A DNA stretch of 64,000 bases from Lonicera japonica. Its lineage: Eukaryota > Streptophyta > Magnoliopsida > Dipsacales > Caprifoliaceae. Positions 1-10,753 of this stretch are shown in pieces; the stretch's first letter is position 1, and every line of letters begins with the position of its first letter. Position numbers and translations under genes: made by a program. The stretch spans positions 20,851,901-20,915,900 of the forward strand of contig CM038469.1 in assembly GCA_021464415.1 (NCBI GenBank), written 5' to 3'. The notes below the pieces were generated by a model, which saw only the letters and a list, made by a program, of their open reading frames with translations, made no database searches and was not told the origin of the DNA.

Positions 1-27
1 TGGATCTCGTGCATAACTATTTTGCAA

Positions 28-372
28 TTAAGTACAGGCATGTCGGTGTAGGACCAGGCGAAGACATCCAGTTACTTTTTCAGAGTTTGTGTGAATTATT
101 CCTTTTCTACTTTGGTTAAGTGAGCCCCAATACGGACTTCCCTTCCCCAGGTTGATTGTCAGAGTATCTCCTTCATCACTTTGTATGCGTGTGCCATTCT
201 CTTCTGGGTGCTCATTAATACTTTCTATATTAGCTGAGGCAATCATTAAATTCACAACATTAAAGTATTGAAAAGTTGGATCTTCTTCATTAATTACATT
301 ACATACGGGTACAATTTCAAAAAGTACATCAAGGAGTGACTCATCCCTAGTTTTCCTCTCATTCTTTCTCAT
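28..372 (-). pseudogene. pol: Tat-1 pol: linker entering the RT domain
   Basis: The peptide begins MRKNERKTRDESLLDVLFEIV and aligns with the Tat-2 segment at 32,366-32,691 (MRDKSEG..ESLLDLLFKLVP), including INEEDP, LNEHPE-like and TLTINLG blocks. In Tat-2 this segment directly precedes the first RT motif (DIFAWSYADMPG). Here the frame shifts near the end, where the TLNEYVDIFAWSY-equivalent should appear. It is a non-catalytic connector of the Tat polyprotein with no activity of its own. The RT catalytic domain would lie left of position 1. Confidence 0.7.
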
Positions 373-985
373 ATCGCTACCCTTTACAATTTATGTCTCC
401 CCCTTGCCCTATTTTCTAGGTCTATGTAGATTAAGTACATTGGGTTTTCTATGGATATTTCTCATTCGATTGCTATGATGTTGAATAGGTTCCCAATCAA
501 TTCTTCAATACTCATGCTATTTTCTTATTCATCCTCGCTCCCTTTTCTCGGGGTCTCTGGCCTAATTATTAGCTTGGTGGAGAAGGAGTGCGTGATCTCC
601 CTCTTGTGATATAGGTCATCTTCACAGAAATTTTTTCACCCAGGCATGCTTTTCCCATCTTTGTTTCTTCTAGGCTCTTGAAAACCGCAAAAGAGAAAAT
701 CCTCTCCTTGTTTGACGAAGAAACCGTTAAATGAACTGAAGTTTGGGAACTGGTGTCCTCTGCCCTTACCCTTATGGTCGTCTCCCTTGGTGTGCTGATA
801 CCCTAACCTCTTTTTCTCATGCCTTGAATTGGTTCTAAGGCATGGAGAAGGCCTTGTTGTCCCATACCCAGACTAGTTCTGGGTAGATACTTCATCATCC
901 TTAGCATGTTCATGATCTTTGCGCTAAGGCCTGGGACATTATCCGGGGGCAGGTATTATATCCTCTATGTAGTGAGTGCTTGCAC
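373..985 (-). pseudogene. Tat-1 pol: degenerate protease-RT linker
   Basis: No long open frame remains. On the minus strand short blocks match the Tat-2 protease-RT connector (32,034-32,366): the region around 640-900 retains a GMGQPGL-type, LEPMP(R)HEKKRLGYQ-like stretch and a FFGFQKPW-like stretch, broken by stops. I infer that this is continuous with the protease at 986-1,429. Nothing else was seen here. Confidence 0.55.
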
Positions 986-1429
986 TTAAGGCTCATAAGA
1001 AAAGCCTCCCAACTGTATGCTTTGGCTACCGATCTTGAATACAAGCAGCTCAAGGTCAGACGAGGTCCTTTCAGGATCTCCTTGTACGGTAATTATCTCC
1101 TCCCCGAAGGGAATTTTGATCTTTTCATGCAGTGAAGAATGAAGTGCCCCGATGTCATGTAGCCAAGCCCTCCCTAGCAAGAGGTTGAAACTGGAAGGTA
1201 TGTCTACAATTTGGAAGTCGGCGGGGAAATTCCCAAGGCCAACTAAAAGATCGAGCCTTAAGGATCCTAACACAGCCCTTCTTGTATTATCATAAGCTCT
1301 GACTGTCATTGAGGATGGAGAGAGCTCTGTTTCTATGATGCCTAAGCATTTGGCAGTTTTTAGGGGGCATACGTTTATGGTGGACCTGTTATCAATGAGC
1401 ACTTGGGGAATGACTTTTCCCGGGTTCAA
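986..1429 (-). pseudogene. Tat-1 retropepsin-type aspartic protease domain, inactive
   Basis: This is the polyprotein-processing aspartic protease of a Tat element. The catalytic loop reads VLIDNRSTINVCPL. The intact-looking Tat-2 copy has IDNGSTIN at the same place, so the conserved Gly of the D-x-G-S/T motif has become Arg. The second conserved block, FNLLLGRAWLHDIGA, carries the LLGR-x-W-L signature of plant Ty3/gypsy proteases. Downstream residues match Tat-2 through QLGGFSYEP. The Gly-to-Arg change in the active-site loop should abolish activity. The frame is open for 147 codons, but flanking regions are broken. Confidence 0.85.
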
Positions 1430-2094
1430 ACAGTGATATGTAGCTCCAGACTGTGCTTTTTCCCCAGGGGTGACAAGTCCTTATCAAAAAATGACAAGCT
1501 CCTTTGTACAGAAAGTGATCCGATCCTACTCGATATTTGTTCGGGAGTGAAGTCGGGAGATATAACTGCTTCGTCTAGCATTTTGATGAAAGTAGTTCGA
1601 TGCGTTTAGAGGCAACCAAGAGTCCCCAAATGGTAATATGAGCTTGGGTATTCTTTAATTGTTCTAAGACTCGATCATCCCTTAACTCCTTAAGGGGAAT
1701 CTATTTCTCTATCTCAACCGGCGGTGGATGATTAATTCTCCCTAACCGAGTGATCTATTGGACCCATGGAGCAACTAAACCTAGGTCAGCCGGTTGATTT
1801 GTTCCTACAGACCAACTAAATGTAGTAGGGGAGGTCTTTGTCATATATATTGTATCCTATTTGTTTGAATTATTCAGGCCTTAGGGTTTCCACGGTTGTT
1901 TTGCTCTGTTTTGGGACCATCCCAAACCTGATTTTTTGGGATTAGTCATAAGCATGAGTGGTTGCGGCATCCCTTAGTTTGTCTTTCTAAGGCCGTGTCT
2001 GGGTATGAAGTTCATTTTTGCCATCCATTGATCAATGATCAGATTAAGGCCTGATGCCACTTGGGTTATACTCGAGGACTTGGTCGATGATTCT
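1430..2094 (-). pseudogene. Tat-1 gag-protease spacer
   Basis: Minus-strand translation gives blocks matching Tat-2 30,030-31,340: LIIDQWMAKMNF near 2,040-2,000, then a QPLML-TNPKKSG stretch, KTSPTTFSWS and VLEQLKNTQAHITIWGLLVASK around 1,620-1,700, separated by stops. This is the poorly structured proline/serine-rich linker between the gag zinc-knuckle region and the protease. It ends on the right at the target site of the solo LTR at 2,100. Confidence 0.7.
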
Positions 2095-2099
2095 TGTTC
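2095..2099. repeat. TSD TGTTC (left copy) of solo LTR
   Basis: TGTTC lies immediately left of the LTR and is repeated exactly at 3,652-3,656 on its right, as expected of a 5-bp integrase duplication. Confidence 0.9.
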
Positions 2100-3651
2100 T
2101 GTGAGAATCCGCAAATGCGACCCCCGGGTCTCGTCCCCGTTCGGTTGGGCGTCTAAAATGTCGGAACGGATTCCGTCGTTCCATTTGCTGGAGTATTTTG
2201 ATAATTCATATCACATGTCCCTATGTTTTATTTCTAGATGCAAAGGGGTTCATTCAGAGTCGCCAGTACGTTTTACGAGAAAACGGACAAAAGGGTTGTG
2301 TAAGAGGAAAGGCTATAGACAAGCCTTTCTTTACACGTTTGTCTACAAAACCAAGATTCTATAGGGTTCAGAAACTATATTACGGTTTGGGAAGGTGTTA
2401 AGCACCCATTCCGCCCTTTCGGTCTCTAGTGGTCTTTTATATGTTTATTCTATGTTGAAAAACTTGGATGCTTTTACTGACAGTCTACTACTTTCTAAGT
2501 GAAAAACCCTAATTTTGGGAAAACGGGGAAAGGGATGAAAACCTCTGTGTTCTGAGATCCAATGTTTAGTTTTGAGAAATACAAATACAAGTGTCAAGAG
2601 TTTGTTTTTAGAGGGAGTTTTACCGTGTTATTTCTCAGATAACGACGATTTTTCTCGGATTTTGACTTATTTGGAAAAAGTGTTGGATCTTGTATCGGAA
2701 TTAATTCAATATGGAATTGGAACTCTTGAGGGGAGTTCTACCAGACACATCACAATCTATGAAACATATGGGATATACCGGGTTTTTAATTCCTAAGTAA
2801 GTTTTATCGGTCCGGGTTTTGAAAATAGAATTTTATCCGGATGATAATATACTTACTCTTTTGGTTTTGAAAATGGTTTTACCAGGGTCTTTTGTTTTGA
2901 AAACGGTAGACTATTTGTAACCTGACAATAAGTTTATTCAAATAAAATGTGGACAAAACAACAGAAGTAAAACGAGTACACAGATATCTAATTTAAATAC
3001 TATAAGGGACTTTATTTACCTTCCCGACGAGAATAATAATAAGAAAGAAAATATGATACGGCGGAGAGATTTCCGGCGATGATAATCTTTTCCTTTTTCA
3101 GATATTTCCAAGAATTTGATTCCAGAGACGGGACACGTCGAGTGTCGAGAATAGATTCGATAATTTTTCAGAAATAAGACGAGAATCGAGAATGCTTAAT
3201 GAAAGACTAGAAAATCCGATATAAGCCAATAATTCTTCAATCCTCAAACTGCTGCCTTGAATCCTTGGGGGGTGTTGGCCTATTTATACTGCTCAGGGAA
3301 GATTGTCGCGCGACATTTCTCCATATGGGGCATATGTCGCGCGACAATGTGTCCAATGTCGCGCGACAAACGGTTGAAGTGATGTTTCTGACAGACTGAT
3401 GTGTCAGAGAGTGGATGGTCTGGTGTCAGGAGGGATTGTCGCGCAACATAGTGGGATTGTTGCGCAACATATCAGTGATTGTCGCGCGACAATGTGATAT
3501 GTCGTGCTACAATCTCTCTAAAAAATAGGTTTGTTGGCCAATAAACCCTTTCGGGGTAGTTTTGGGTACTCGGGTGAGTCCCGAACCCAAAAATAGTAGT
3601 TCTCGAAGGTCGTTAGGGTTCTTGTGGGGGTCACAGATCGGGGTGTCTACA
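2100..3651 (-). mobile_element. Solo LTR, Tat A-type, inserted in Tat-1 gag
   Basis: On the minus strand it starts TGTAGACACCCCGATC at 3,651 and ends GGATTCTCACA at 2,100. It matches the Tat-2 5' LTR (26,001-27,543) end to end and is about the same length (1,552 against 1,543 bp). A perfect 5-bp duplication TGTTC flanks it, and gag sequence continues on both sides with no internal element sequence, so it is a solo LTR left by LTR-LTR recombination. Its U3 carries several TGTCGCGCGACA palindromes (about 3,305-3,500), followed in the transcription direction by a TATA-like box (about 3,280). The left part (2,366-2,430) holds the conserved U5 block seen in every Tat LTR here. Confidence 0.93.
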
Positions 3652-3696
3652 TGTTCAGATTTCTTTCTTTCATATAGATGACTGCAGCTTGGTTGG
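3652..3696 (-). pseudogene. Tat-1 gag sliver between two solo LTRs
   Basis: These 45 bp are what remains of gag between the two insertions. The sequence includes the right TSD (TGTTC, 3,652-3,656) of the left LTR and the left TSD (GTTGG, 3,692-3,696) of the right LTR. On the minus strand it encodes a QAAVIYMKERNL-like peptide that joins the gag parts on either side. Confidence 0.75.
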
Positions 3697-4868
3697 TATG
3701 AGAATCCGGATCCATGACCCCAAAATCTTCTCTCTTTTGTTTTAAAGGAAAACTTGTTTTGTAGAGTCCTCGGTTTGTTTTATAAGAAAACAAACAAAAG
3801 ATTGTATAAAAGATAATTCAAAACTGAACTTTCTTTCATACGTTTAAAACCAGAGATTGATTTCGAGAACTACGTTACGAATTGGGAAGGTGTTAGGCAC
3901 CCAATTTGCCCTTTCGGTTTCTTAATGGATCATGTATCAATTTCTTATTTTAGATATCATGCAAGTAGTTTGAATAGTTTTCAAAATAGTCATTCATGAT
4001 AAATTTAGTTTAAAATTGTATTTCGAAATCAGATTCGAGCTTTGCGAGCGCCTACGTATTCATTCGAGGAATGAAATCAGAGTCTCGTAGTTTCACTTGT
4101 TTGGAAACTATTTTTGTATTTTTGTTTGTTTTGAAAACATGTCAAAACAGATTTTAATTTTCTTGTAAAACTTAAAAAAGACTGATTAAGTTATCTAACT
4201 TTCTGTATTAAAATTCGTATTTAAATGCAGTATTGGAATTAGGAGAGATATAGAAAGACGTACCTGATGCACTTGAAGAAGAAATAAGGACTTTGCTTTG
4301 ATTTCATTGCTTGCTTCCTTCTCTTTCTAAATCTTTCTATCTCTAAGACTTTCTCTCTCTAGAATTTTCTCTATCTAAAAACTCTCTCTAACTTTCTTTC
4401 TTGAAAAACTCTCTCTTATCGTTTTGACAGCATTTATCCTTTCTAAAAACTCTATTAAGTGTTGATCCCCCCAAATAAGACCCCAAGGATCCTATTTGTA
4501 GAGAAATTTTGGCCAAAAATGCTTCAAAAAGAGGCCAGCCGCAGTGGGGTAGTGGCATGGTTAGGAGGCATGCGGCTAGGGCGTGCGGTTGGAGGTTATA
4601 GTTGGGGCTTGCTGCTAGGACCCAACTGTATGGCTGGCAGGGATCTGTGCGGTTGGGGGCATGCAGCTGGCTCTTAAAAAATGCCCCGAAACACCTAAAA
4701 ACTCAAACGAAGTGGCAACATTGGTCGTAGCAGACTCCCAATGGATTTAAAGTCAGAGTCTTTCCTAGTAATCTTCTATATGTATGATGACTCAAGACTT
4801 GATGCAGATTGTTAGTTTTATATAAAAAAACCAGATTCACATGAAAGTCGTGGATTGGGGTGTTCATA
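3697..4868 (-). mobile_element. Solo LTR, Tat B-type, inserted in Tat-1 gag
   Basis: A minus-strand LTR whose right end reads GGATTGGGGTGTTCATA and left end TATGAGAATCCGGATCC. B-type relatives elsewhere end ...TTCACA and TGTGAG..., so both terminal dinucleotides have mutated in the CG-to-TA direction. Perfect GTTGG duplications flank it (3,692-3,696 and 4,869-4,873). It contains the conserved U5 block (about 3,860-3,930), a pyrimidine-rich CTCTCT tract (4,320-4,400) and a GC-rich GCGGTTGGGG-type repeat region (4,540-4,680). No internal element sequence remains, so it is a solo LTR and probably older than the 2,100-3,651 copy. Confidence 0.9.
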
Positions 4869-4873
4869 GTTGG

Positions 4874-6640
4874 TGACACCAGATTTTGTCTCGACTCTGG
4901 GATAGGTTGAGTAGTCTTGAATGAGACTCACATGATCAAACCTTTCTTCATATGTAGTCAACATATTGACCCCAGCTACTGGAGCATGGTTGGGGAGTGG
5001 GTTATGAGTGACATTGGGTCCACCCGGTGTGGGTATGGTTCCGGCTTCTATTAAGTCTTGGATACGGTGCCTAAAAGCCAAATAATGGTTGGTATCGTGG
5101 CCGGTACCGTGATGGTACAAACAGTTCTCATTCATCCTCCAAGTGCTCATAATAGGGTTTGGTGGGGGGCGAGGATTGAGTGGGGTGATAAGCCCAGCAT
5201 TTCCGAGTAACTCCAAGCTTTTGGTTAAGGTGGTGGGGAGGGTACATAAATTCCTCTTCTTCTTTGCCTCGGTAGTTGATGATTCTGCTTGTACAGGCCA
5301 ATTCATTGATGGCATGTGTTGTGATTGAAAAGGATTCTGTTGGTATTGGTAGGTGCTCAATTGATTTACGGTCGGAGTAGCCGTTTTTTTCCCAGAGTAT
5401 GCTGCTTTCTTGGTTTCTCCCTCTACCTTTCTAGCCAATTCGTCCTCTACTTGCGAACCCATGCTTAATAAAGCTCGAAAGTGCGGGAAACGTGTTTTCC
5501 CATACAATTCATAACTGTCAGGGTGAATTTTTTTTGTATGATCTCTAACTTCTCTTCCTCATCATGTCGTTTTGACATTTGGGAAGCCATTTCTCTCCAA
5601 CGAGTGACAAAGTTGCTGAAACTCTCTTTCTCTCCTTGCTTTATCATCTCAAAGTGTTTTCGGGTGATTTATAGGTCTTCGTACGACCCATACTTGCTCA
5701 TAAAATCTTTAACAATATCCCCTCATTTCTTCGTTCGGTGCCTCTCCAAATCAAAAAACCATCTTAGGGCAGTCCCGTGAGAGTCATGTGAAAAGCTTGG
5801 GCCAATTCAGGTTCCCCGCAACCTGATACTTACATGGATTGTATGTAGGATTGGAGATATGTTTTTGGAAGAGTAGTATCGTTAAATTTGGTGATTGGGG
5901 GAAGTTTAAACCCTTGGGGCAATCTTGCCTCGGGATAGAGGGAGAAAGCATTCATATCTGTGATCTCATCTGCCCCTTTCATCTGAGAGATTCTTTTATA
6001 TAGGATTCTCATTTGCTCATTCAACTTTTTCAGTTCTCCGCTTTCTCTTGGCAATCCTCGGGCTCTTCTCAGGCTAATACCGATTTTGCATAGGCTGCTC
6101 GAAGGCAGTTTATATCTAAAAATTCGTTAAGTGGGCTGTCGGGGTTGTAATTGGGGTAGGCCTTAAAGGGATCTATGGCCACTGTTGGTACTGAGCTTCG
6201 AAACCTGGCTGACCCTGGGGTTGGGGTCATACAATTGGTGGTTCTTGTTGCTGGTAAGTGGGTCCAGAATCTGGGGCCCATTGGACTTGGTTATCAGTTT
6301 GGTTGGGTGCTAGGGGATTAGGGCCTGTCGGTTAGATAGTGTTTTTGGGGATGACTGGTAGTACTTCTTGACTGTGGTGGGGATTTGGTGCTTGATGGCG
6401 TGAAGACTGCCCTTAATCTCAATTCGAAAGTAGACGTTCAAACCCTGGTAGTGCAGTCCGTTCGGCTAACATCTCTTCTAAACGAACTCGGGTATTCTGT
6501 TGCTCCGTAGTGATACCCGCCAAACTCTTACTAACTGACAAGAGTAGATGATGCATCTCTTCCAATGTAGGATGGGCTCTTGTTACCTCGACTATGCTCT
6601 GTTCCTCATCTCGGATCTCTAAGGTGTTCGTTATAATTGG
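4874..6640 (-). pseudogene. gag: Tat-1 gag
   Basis: Structural capsid/nucleocapsid protein of a Tat element. Minus-strand blocks in order: an N-terminal HPTLEEMHHLLLSVS-like segment with AERTALPGFERL (about 6,640-6,430), a proline-rich spacer (6,400-6,070), the capsid domain LYPEARLPQGFKLPPITKF (about 6,050-5,830), EKESFSNFVTRWREMASQMSKR (5,647-5,570), SMGSQVEDELARKVEGETKKA (5,470-5,400), and a knuckle-like ENCLYHHGTGHDTNHYLAFRHRIQDLIEAGTIP (about 5,130-5,030). Frameshifts and stops separate these pieces. The normal initiator ATG has decayed: the Tat-2 start context is conserved, but ATGGCC is changed. Gag is cut at 4,874 by the solo LTR and resumes at 3,696 and 2,099. Confidence 0.88.
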
Positions 6641-7358
6641 CGTGCTTGGTCTTACTAATCTTCCCGTTTGATCTTGTCAGGCCCAACCTTCCAGACTCAG
6701 GTCTTTGGAGAAGCTATGCGATGAAAATGAAGGAAGACTCAAGGTGACTTGTTGTTTACCAAAAGAAGTACGTGAAAATGACCACGAGACAAGTCTCGGG
6801 TTTTATAAAAAAAAGTGAGTAAAATAAGCCGTGAGGTGGTACATCCCCCAGGGCTAACTTTGACAAGTGTTTTACTTGGACTTGATTTTATATGCAATGC
6901 AAGTGAACGCATGGTTAAGGCATTAGGCTCCCTCCTCTTTGGCAAGGCCTTGCGACACACTCTAAGGGCGAGTACGTGCAAGAGCCTTTTGATATACTTC
7001 TCGGTTACGTGAGTGTTCTCGTCACTCGATATACCTCGGGGGCATACTTGGCCAAGGAGAATAGAAGTAAATGCTTTAGGTTTATGTTGGCCCAAGAAAG
7101 CCAACTCCTTTTTGGAAATAGGGTGAAATCACACTCGTAAAACATGCATGAATAGTAATGTGCGTGAAAATTTTGAAAGGTTTAATTCACAAATATCTTA
7201 TCTTTCAACGTATGTTTTGGAGATTTTCATTTTTTATTTTCAAAAATATTTCTTTACAAGTAATTAACAGCAAATAGATAAGAGTAGAGGAGTAGTAAAG
7301 GCATATATATAATCAAAGAAAAAGACAAAGTCCACATATAAGCGCTTAGTTCTCTAGG
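6641..7358 (-). other. Tat-1 untranslated leader with conserved block
   Basis: This lies between primer-binding site and gag. The section 7,104-6,860 is clearly related to Tat-2 27,820-28,060 and Tat-4 63,120-63,350. It holds a potential hairpin, GAGTG-loop-CACTC, at 7,011-7,027. On the minus strand it also contains an ATG-initiated frame of 121 codons beginning MAFLGQHKPKAFTSILLGQV, whose first 50 residues are recognisable in the other two copies. Whether the conservation is at peptide or RNA level is undecided. Confidence 0.7.
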
Positions 7359-7377
7359 TCCCCAGCCGAATCGCCAC
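7359..7377 (-). promoter_or_regulatory. Primer-binding site of Tat-1
   Basis: It abuts the LTR end and reads GTGGCGATTCGGCTGGGGA on the minus strand. Tat-2 has GTGGCGACTTTGCTGGGGA at the same place, and Tat-3 and the LTR at 20,694 carry related sequences. Ogre/Tat elements are reported to prime from a tRNA-Arg, which I cannot check here. Confidence 0.75.
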
Positions 7378-8843
7378 TGTGAAATCCGCAAATGCGACCC
7401 CCAGGTCTCATTCCTGGGTTTGGGAATCTAAAACGTTGGAATGAATTTCGTCGTTTCATTTGCTTTAATACAGGGATAAGTCATATTTTCCATCTCTAAA
7501 TACAAGTGGGTTCGTTCAGAGTCGCCAGTACGTTTTACGAAGAAAACATACAAAAAGTCCTCGTAAGGGTAAAGGCCAAAGCAAGCCTTATCTCCACACG
7601 TTTAGTCTACGAAACCGTAATTCTTATAGGGTTCGGGAACTATATTACGGTTTGGTAAGGTGTTAGGCACCCATTCTGCCTTCTTAGTTTCCATTGGCTT
7701 TATATGTTTATTCTATGTTGAAAAACTTTGATACCTTTACTAAGAAGTCTACTACTTTTTAAGATATGTTTTGCAAAGAAACCTGTTTTTTGGGAAAAAT
7801 GGGAAAAGGGGTAAAAACCATGTATTCCGTAATCCGGTGTTTTGTTTTATCGAAATCTGACTATTAATGACAAAAGTTTATCTTAACTGTTTTTGAAATG
7901 AGAGTGATTCGGTATCGTTTTCTCATATAACAATATCGATTATCTCATTTGGTTTAAGTAAAAACGAATCGGATCTTTATCGGAATTAATTTAATATAGA
8001 ATTGAACTCTTTGAGGATAGTGTATCAGATATATTGCAGTCTATATGGAAGATGAAATATATCCAATTTTAATTCCTAAGTAACTAGACGATAATAGCTT
8101 AACTTCTTTTGATTTTTTTAAAAATGATTTTATCAGGGTTTCGAAAGAAAGCTTTGTTTGAAAACAATAAACTATCAGTAACTTGACAATAAGTTTATCT
8201 AGCTAGAAAGTGGACAAAACAACATATATAACAAGCCTACATTATAAACAACTTAAGTTTAAACAATTTTAAGACGAGGATAGTGGAAGTGAATGCTTTC
8301 GGTTTATGTTTGCACAAGCAAGCCAAATCCCTACTCACTTATAATACTTCTGAGAAAATAAACAAATATGTATATATAATAAACTTAATTAAGAATTAAG
8401 CAAAACAATAAAACCAGTATACAAATATCTTATTCGATTACTAGAAGAGACTTTAGTTACCTTCCCAACGATATAAATAAGATGATAGAGAGAGAGAGGG
8501 AAAATATAATATGACCGAACATGATCAAAAGAATATAGACTTTTCTCCTCCAGATATAGTCGAGAATTCAAATTTGAGATCCAAGACGTCAAGTATTGAA
8601 AACTTGGAGATTTCTTGAAAGCTTGATAAGTTGAACTTTAGAAAATCAGATTTTTAAAGATAATAGATTTTTCCTGGGGGTTCCAGCCTCCCCTCAAACC
8701 CTTGGGATGCTGGCCTATTTATACTGCTTAGAGAAGTTTGTAGCTCGACATTCCCCATAAAAGTGGAACTGTCGCGCGACATTTAGACCAATGTCGCGCG
8801 ACAAACGGTTGAATGATGCCCTCTGACAGACTGATGTGTCAGG
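7378..8843 (-). mobile_element. Tat-1 5' LTR, U5/R part (left piece)
   Basis: Starts TGTGAAATCCGCAAATGCGACC on the plus strand, next to the primer-binding site. It contains the conserved U5 block (7,625-7,690) and TGTCGCGCGACA-type palindromes (about 8,770-8,805) beside a TATTTATACTGC box (8,719-8,730). It stops abruptly at TCAGG (8,839-8,843), the duplicated target of the inserted Tekay-like element. The LTR resumes at 18,832 directly after the second TCAGG. Confidence 0.88.
8839..8843. repeat. TSD TCAGG (left)
   Basis: TCAGG precedes TGTAATACC at 8,844 and recurs at 18,827-18,831 directly after the terminal GCCACA. It defines the insertion of the complete 8,844-18,826 element. Confidence 0.92.
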
Positions 8844-9433
8844 TGTAATACCTCGTGTTCTAATTTTTCGCGTTGAACTTCTCTTAAGCCCGGTTGAGGC
8901 TTAATCTTCGTTGGAGTGCGAGTAATGGGTTTTGAGTCCTCCAAACATGATCCGATGCTTCTAACATGTCATGTTAACATATTAAGTTTGTGGAATCAAT
9001 CGCTTTGTAATTCGGGTGGTCCGGATTGAAATCGAGATCTCGATCTCGTGTTTTTGCTTTACGCGATTTCTTTATTTTTGGCTAACTTTGAAGCCTTGTA
9101 ACTTCTTCATCTCTTATCCAATTTAGTCACCGTTTATACTCGTGTCTAGGTTTCATACCATTCTACAACTTTCCTTTTTTGACCGAAGTCCAATTCATAC
9201 TCCTTATTGGTCAAAACAGCAACGGAAGTAGACCGATTAGTAAAATCTGTTCATTCTGCAGCGCTTCGACAGAGCGCTGTCTTCGGTGAATTTCTGGGAA
9301 TTATATATCCAAAATTTGAGGAAACTTACTCTTATGAAGTTGTAGATCTTTGAATTAGCTTTCCGTAGACATAAATATCACCTCAATCGGAGTTCCGAGA
9401 AAGAAGTTATGGCAGAATTACGAACAGTGCTCC

Positions 9434-10753
9434 TGTGAACACCCCAATCCACGACTCTCGTGCGAACTCTAATTTTCTTAAAACCAAGCATCTTGCGTTA
9501 AGTGTTGAGTCATCATGCATATAGAAGACCGTTAGGAAAGACTCCATTTTCGGCCGCGTGAGGAGTTTGATATAACCTTTGTTGCCTCTTCGCTTACTAG
9601 GACGGGGATCTTGCGTTAAGTGTTGAGTCATCATGCATATAGAACACCCCAGCCGCACGCTCCTAGCCGTACGGCTACCTACCAGCCGTATGGTTGGCAC
9701 CCTAGCCGCACGCCCCAACCGTACGTGCCAGCCGCACGCTACTAGCCGTACATCCCAGCCGCACGCCCCAACCGCACACCCCAGCCGTATGCCCTGCGGC
9801 TACCCCCAACCGCACGCTCCCAGCCGCACGCCCTGCGGCTACCCCCTGCGGTTGGCCTCTTTTGGAGCGTTTTTGGTGGGATTTTCGCTATAAATATGAC
9901 CCTTGGGCTCTCATTTGGGATCAACACTCACTAGTGTTTTTAGTAAGGCGAAGTTCTGTCAAAATCATTAGAGAGTCTTCTTTTGGAGAATTTCTAGTGA
10001 GAGAAAGGTTAGTAAGAGAGAAGGCTAGTGAGAGAAAACTTTAGAGAGTGAAAGTTCTAGAGAGAGAAGGAGGCAAGCAAGGTAATCAAGACAAGGTTCT
10101 TATTTCTTCTTCAGGCGCATCAGGTACGTCTTTTTGCCACTCTACTAATTTTAATACTGCATTTAAATTCATTTTTAATATAGAATAGTTAGATAACTTG
10201 CAAAGAAGTTCATTGTTTTCTAAACTAGTCCATTCTAAACTTTACAAGAAAATCTAAAATCCGTTTTGACACGTTTTCAAAACAAACAAATATACAAAAA
10301 CAGTTTCCAAAAGAAAGGAACTACGAGACTCTGATTTCATTCTACGAATGAATACGTAGGCGCTCGCAAAGCTCGAGTCTGATTTCAAAATATCGTTTTA
10401 AATTGAATTTATCTAGAAAGGATTATTCTGAAAACTATTCAAACTACTTGTAAGATGTCTAAAATAGGAATTAAATACATGATCCATTAAGAGACCGAAA
10501 GGGCGAATTGAGTGCCTAACACCTTCCCAATTCGTAACGTAGTTCCCGAACCCTAGCAAAGTAAATTTTCAAAATAAATCTCTGGTTTCAAACGTATGAA
10601 AGATAATTCACTTTCGAATTGTCCTTCGTACGATCTTTTGTTTGTTTTCTTGTAAAACAAATTGAAGACTCTACAAAACACGTTTTTTTTAAAGAAAACC
10701 GAGAACGAGGACTTTCTCCGCCTCTACGGGTCGCGCGGGTCCGGATTCTCACA
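9434..10753 (+). mobile_element. Solo LTR, Tat B-type, nested in the Tekay-like 5' LTR
   Basis: Begins TGTGAACACCCCAATCCACG and ends GGATTCTCACA. Perfect GCTCC duplications flank it (9,429-9,433 and 10,754-10,758). The sister LTR at about 15,835 preserves the empty site (...CAGTGCTCCAGATC...), which proves the insertion and its boundaries. Inside are a GC-rich tandem region of AGCCGCACGCCCCAACC-like units (about 9,650-9,860), a TATA box (TATAAATA, 9,889-9,896), a purine-rich AGAGAGAA tract (9,995-10,080) and the conserved U5 block (10,495-10,560). Confidence 0.96.
9650..9860 (+). repeat. GC-rich palindromic minisatellite in B-type U3
   Basis: Degenerate units of about 16-20 bp, AGCCGCACGCCCCAACCG, CAGCCGTACGGTTGG and variants, many with the palindrome CCGTACGG. 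They end about 30 bp before the TATA box at 9,889. The position suggests a U3 enhancer. Related arrays lie in the other B-type LTRs and upstream of the Tat-3 antisense gene. Confidence 0.8.

Noticed and set aside
2035..2401. 109-codon frame with a counterpart at 27,279-27,542
   Set aside because: Both are translations of the conserved U5 part of A-type LTRs in a meaningless frame.
9407..9927. Pro/Arg-rich frames in the GC-rich U3 array
   Set aside because: Low-complexity translation of a minisatellite in an LTR.
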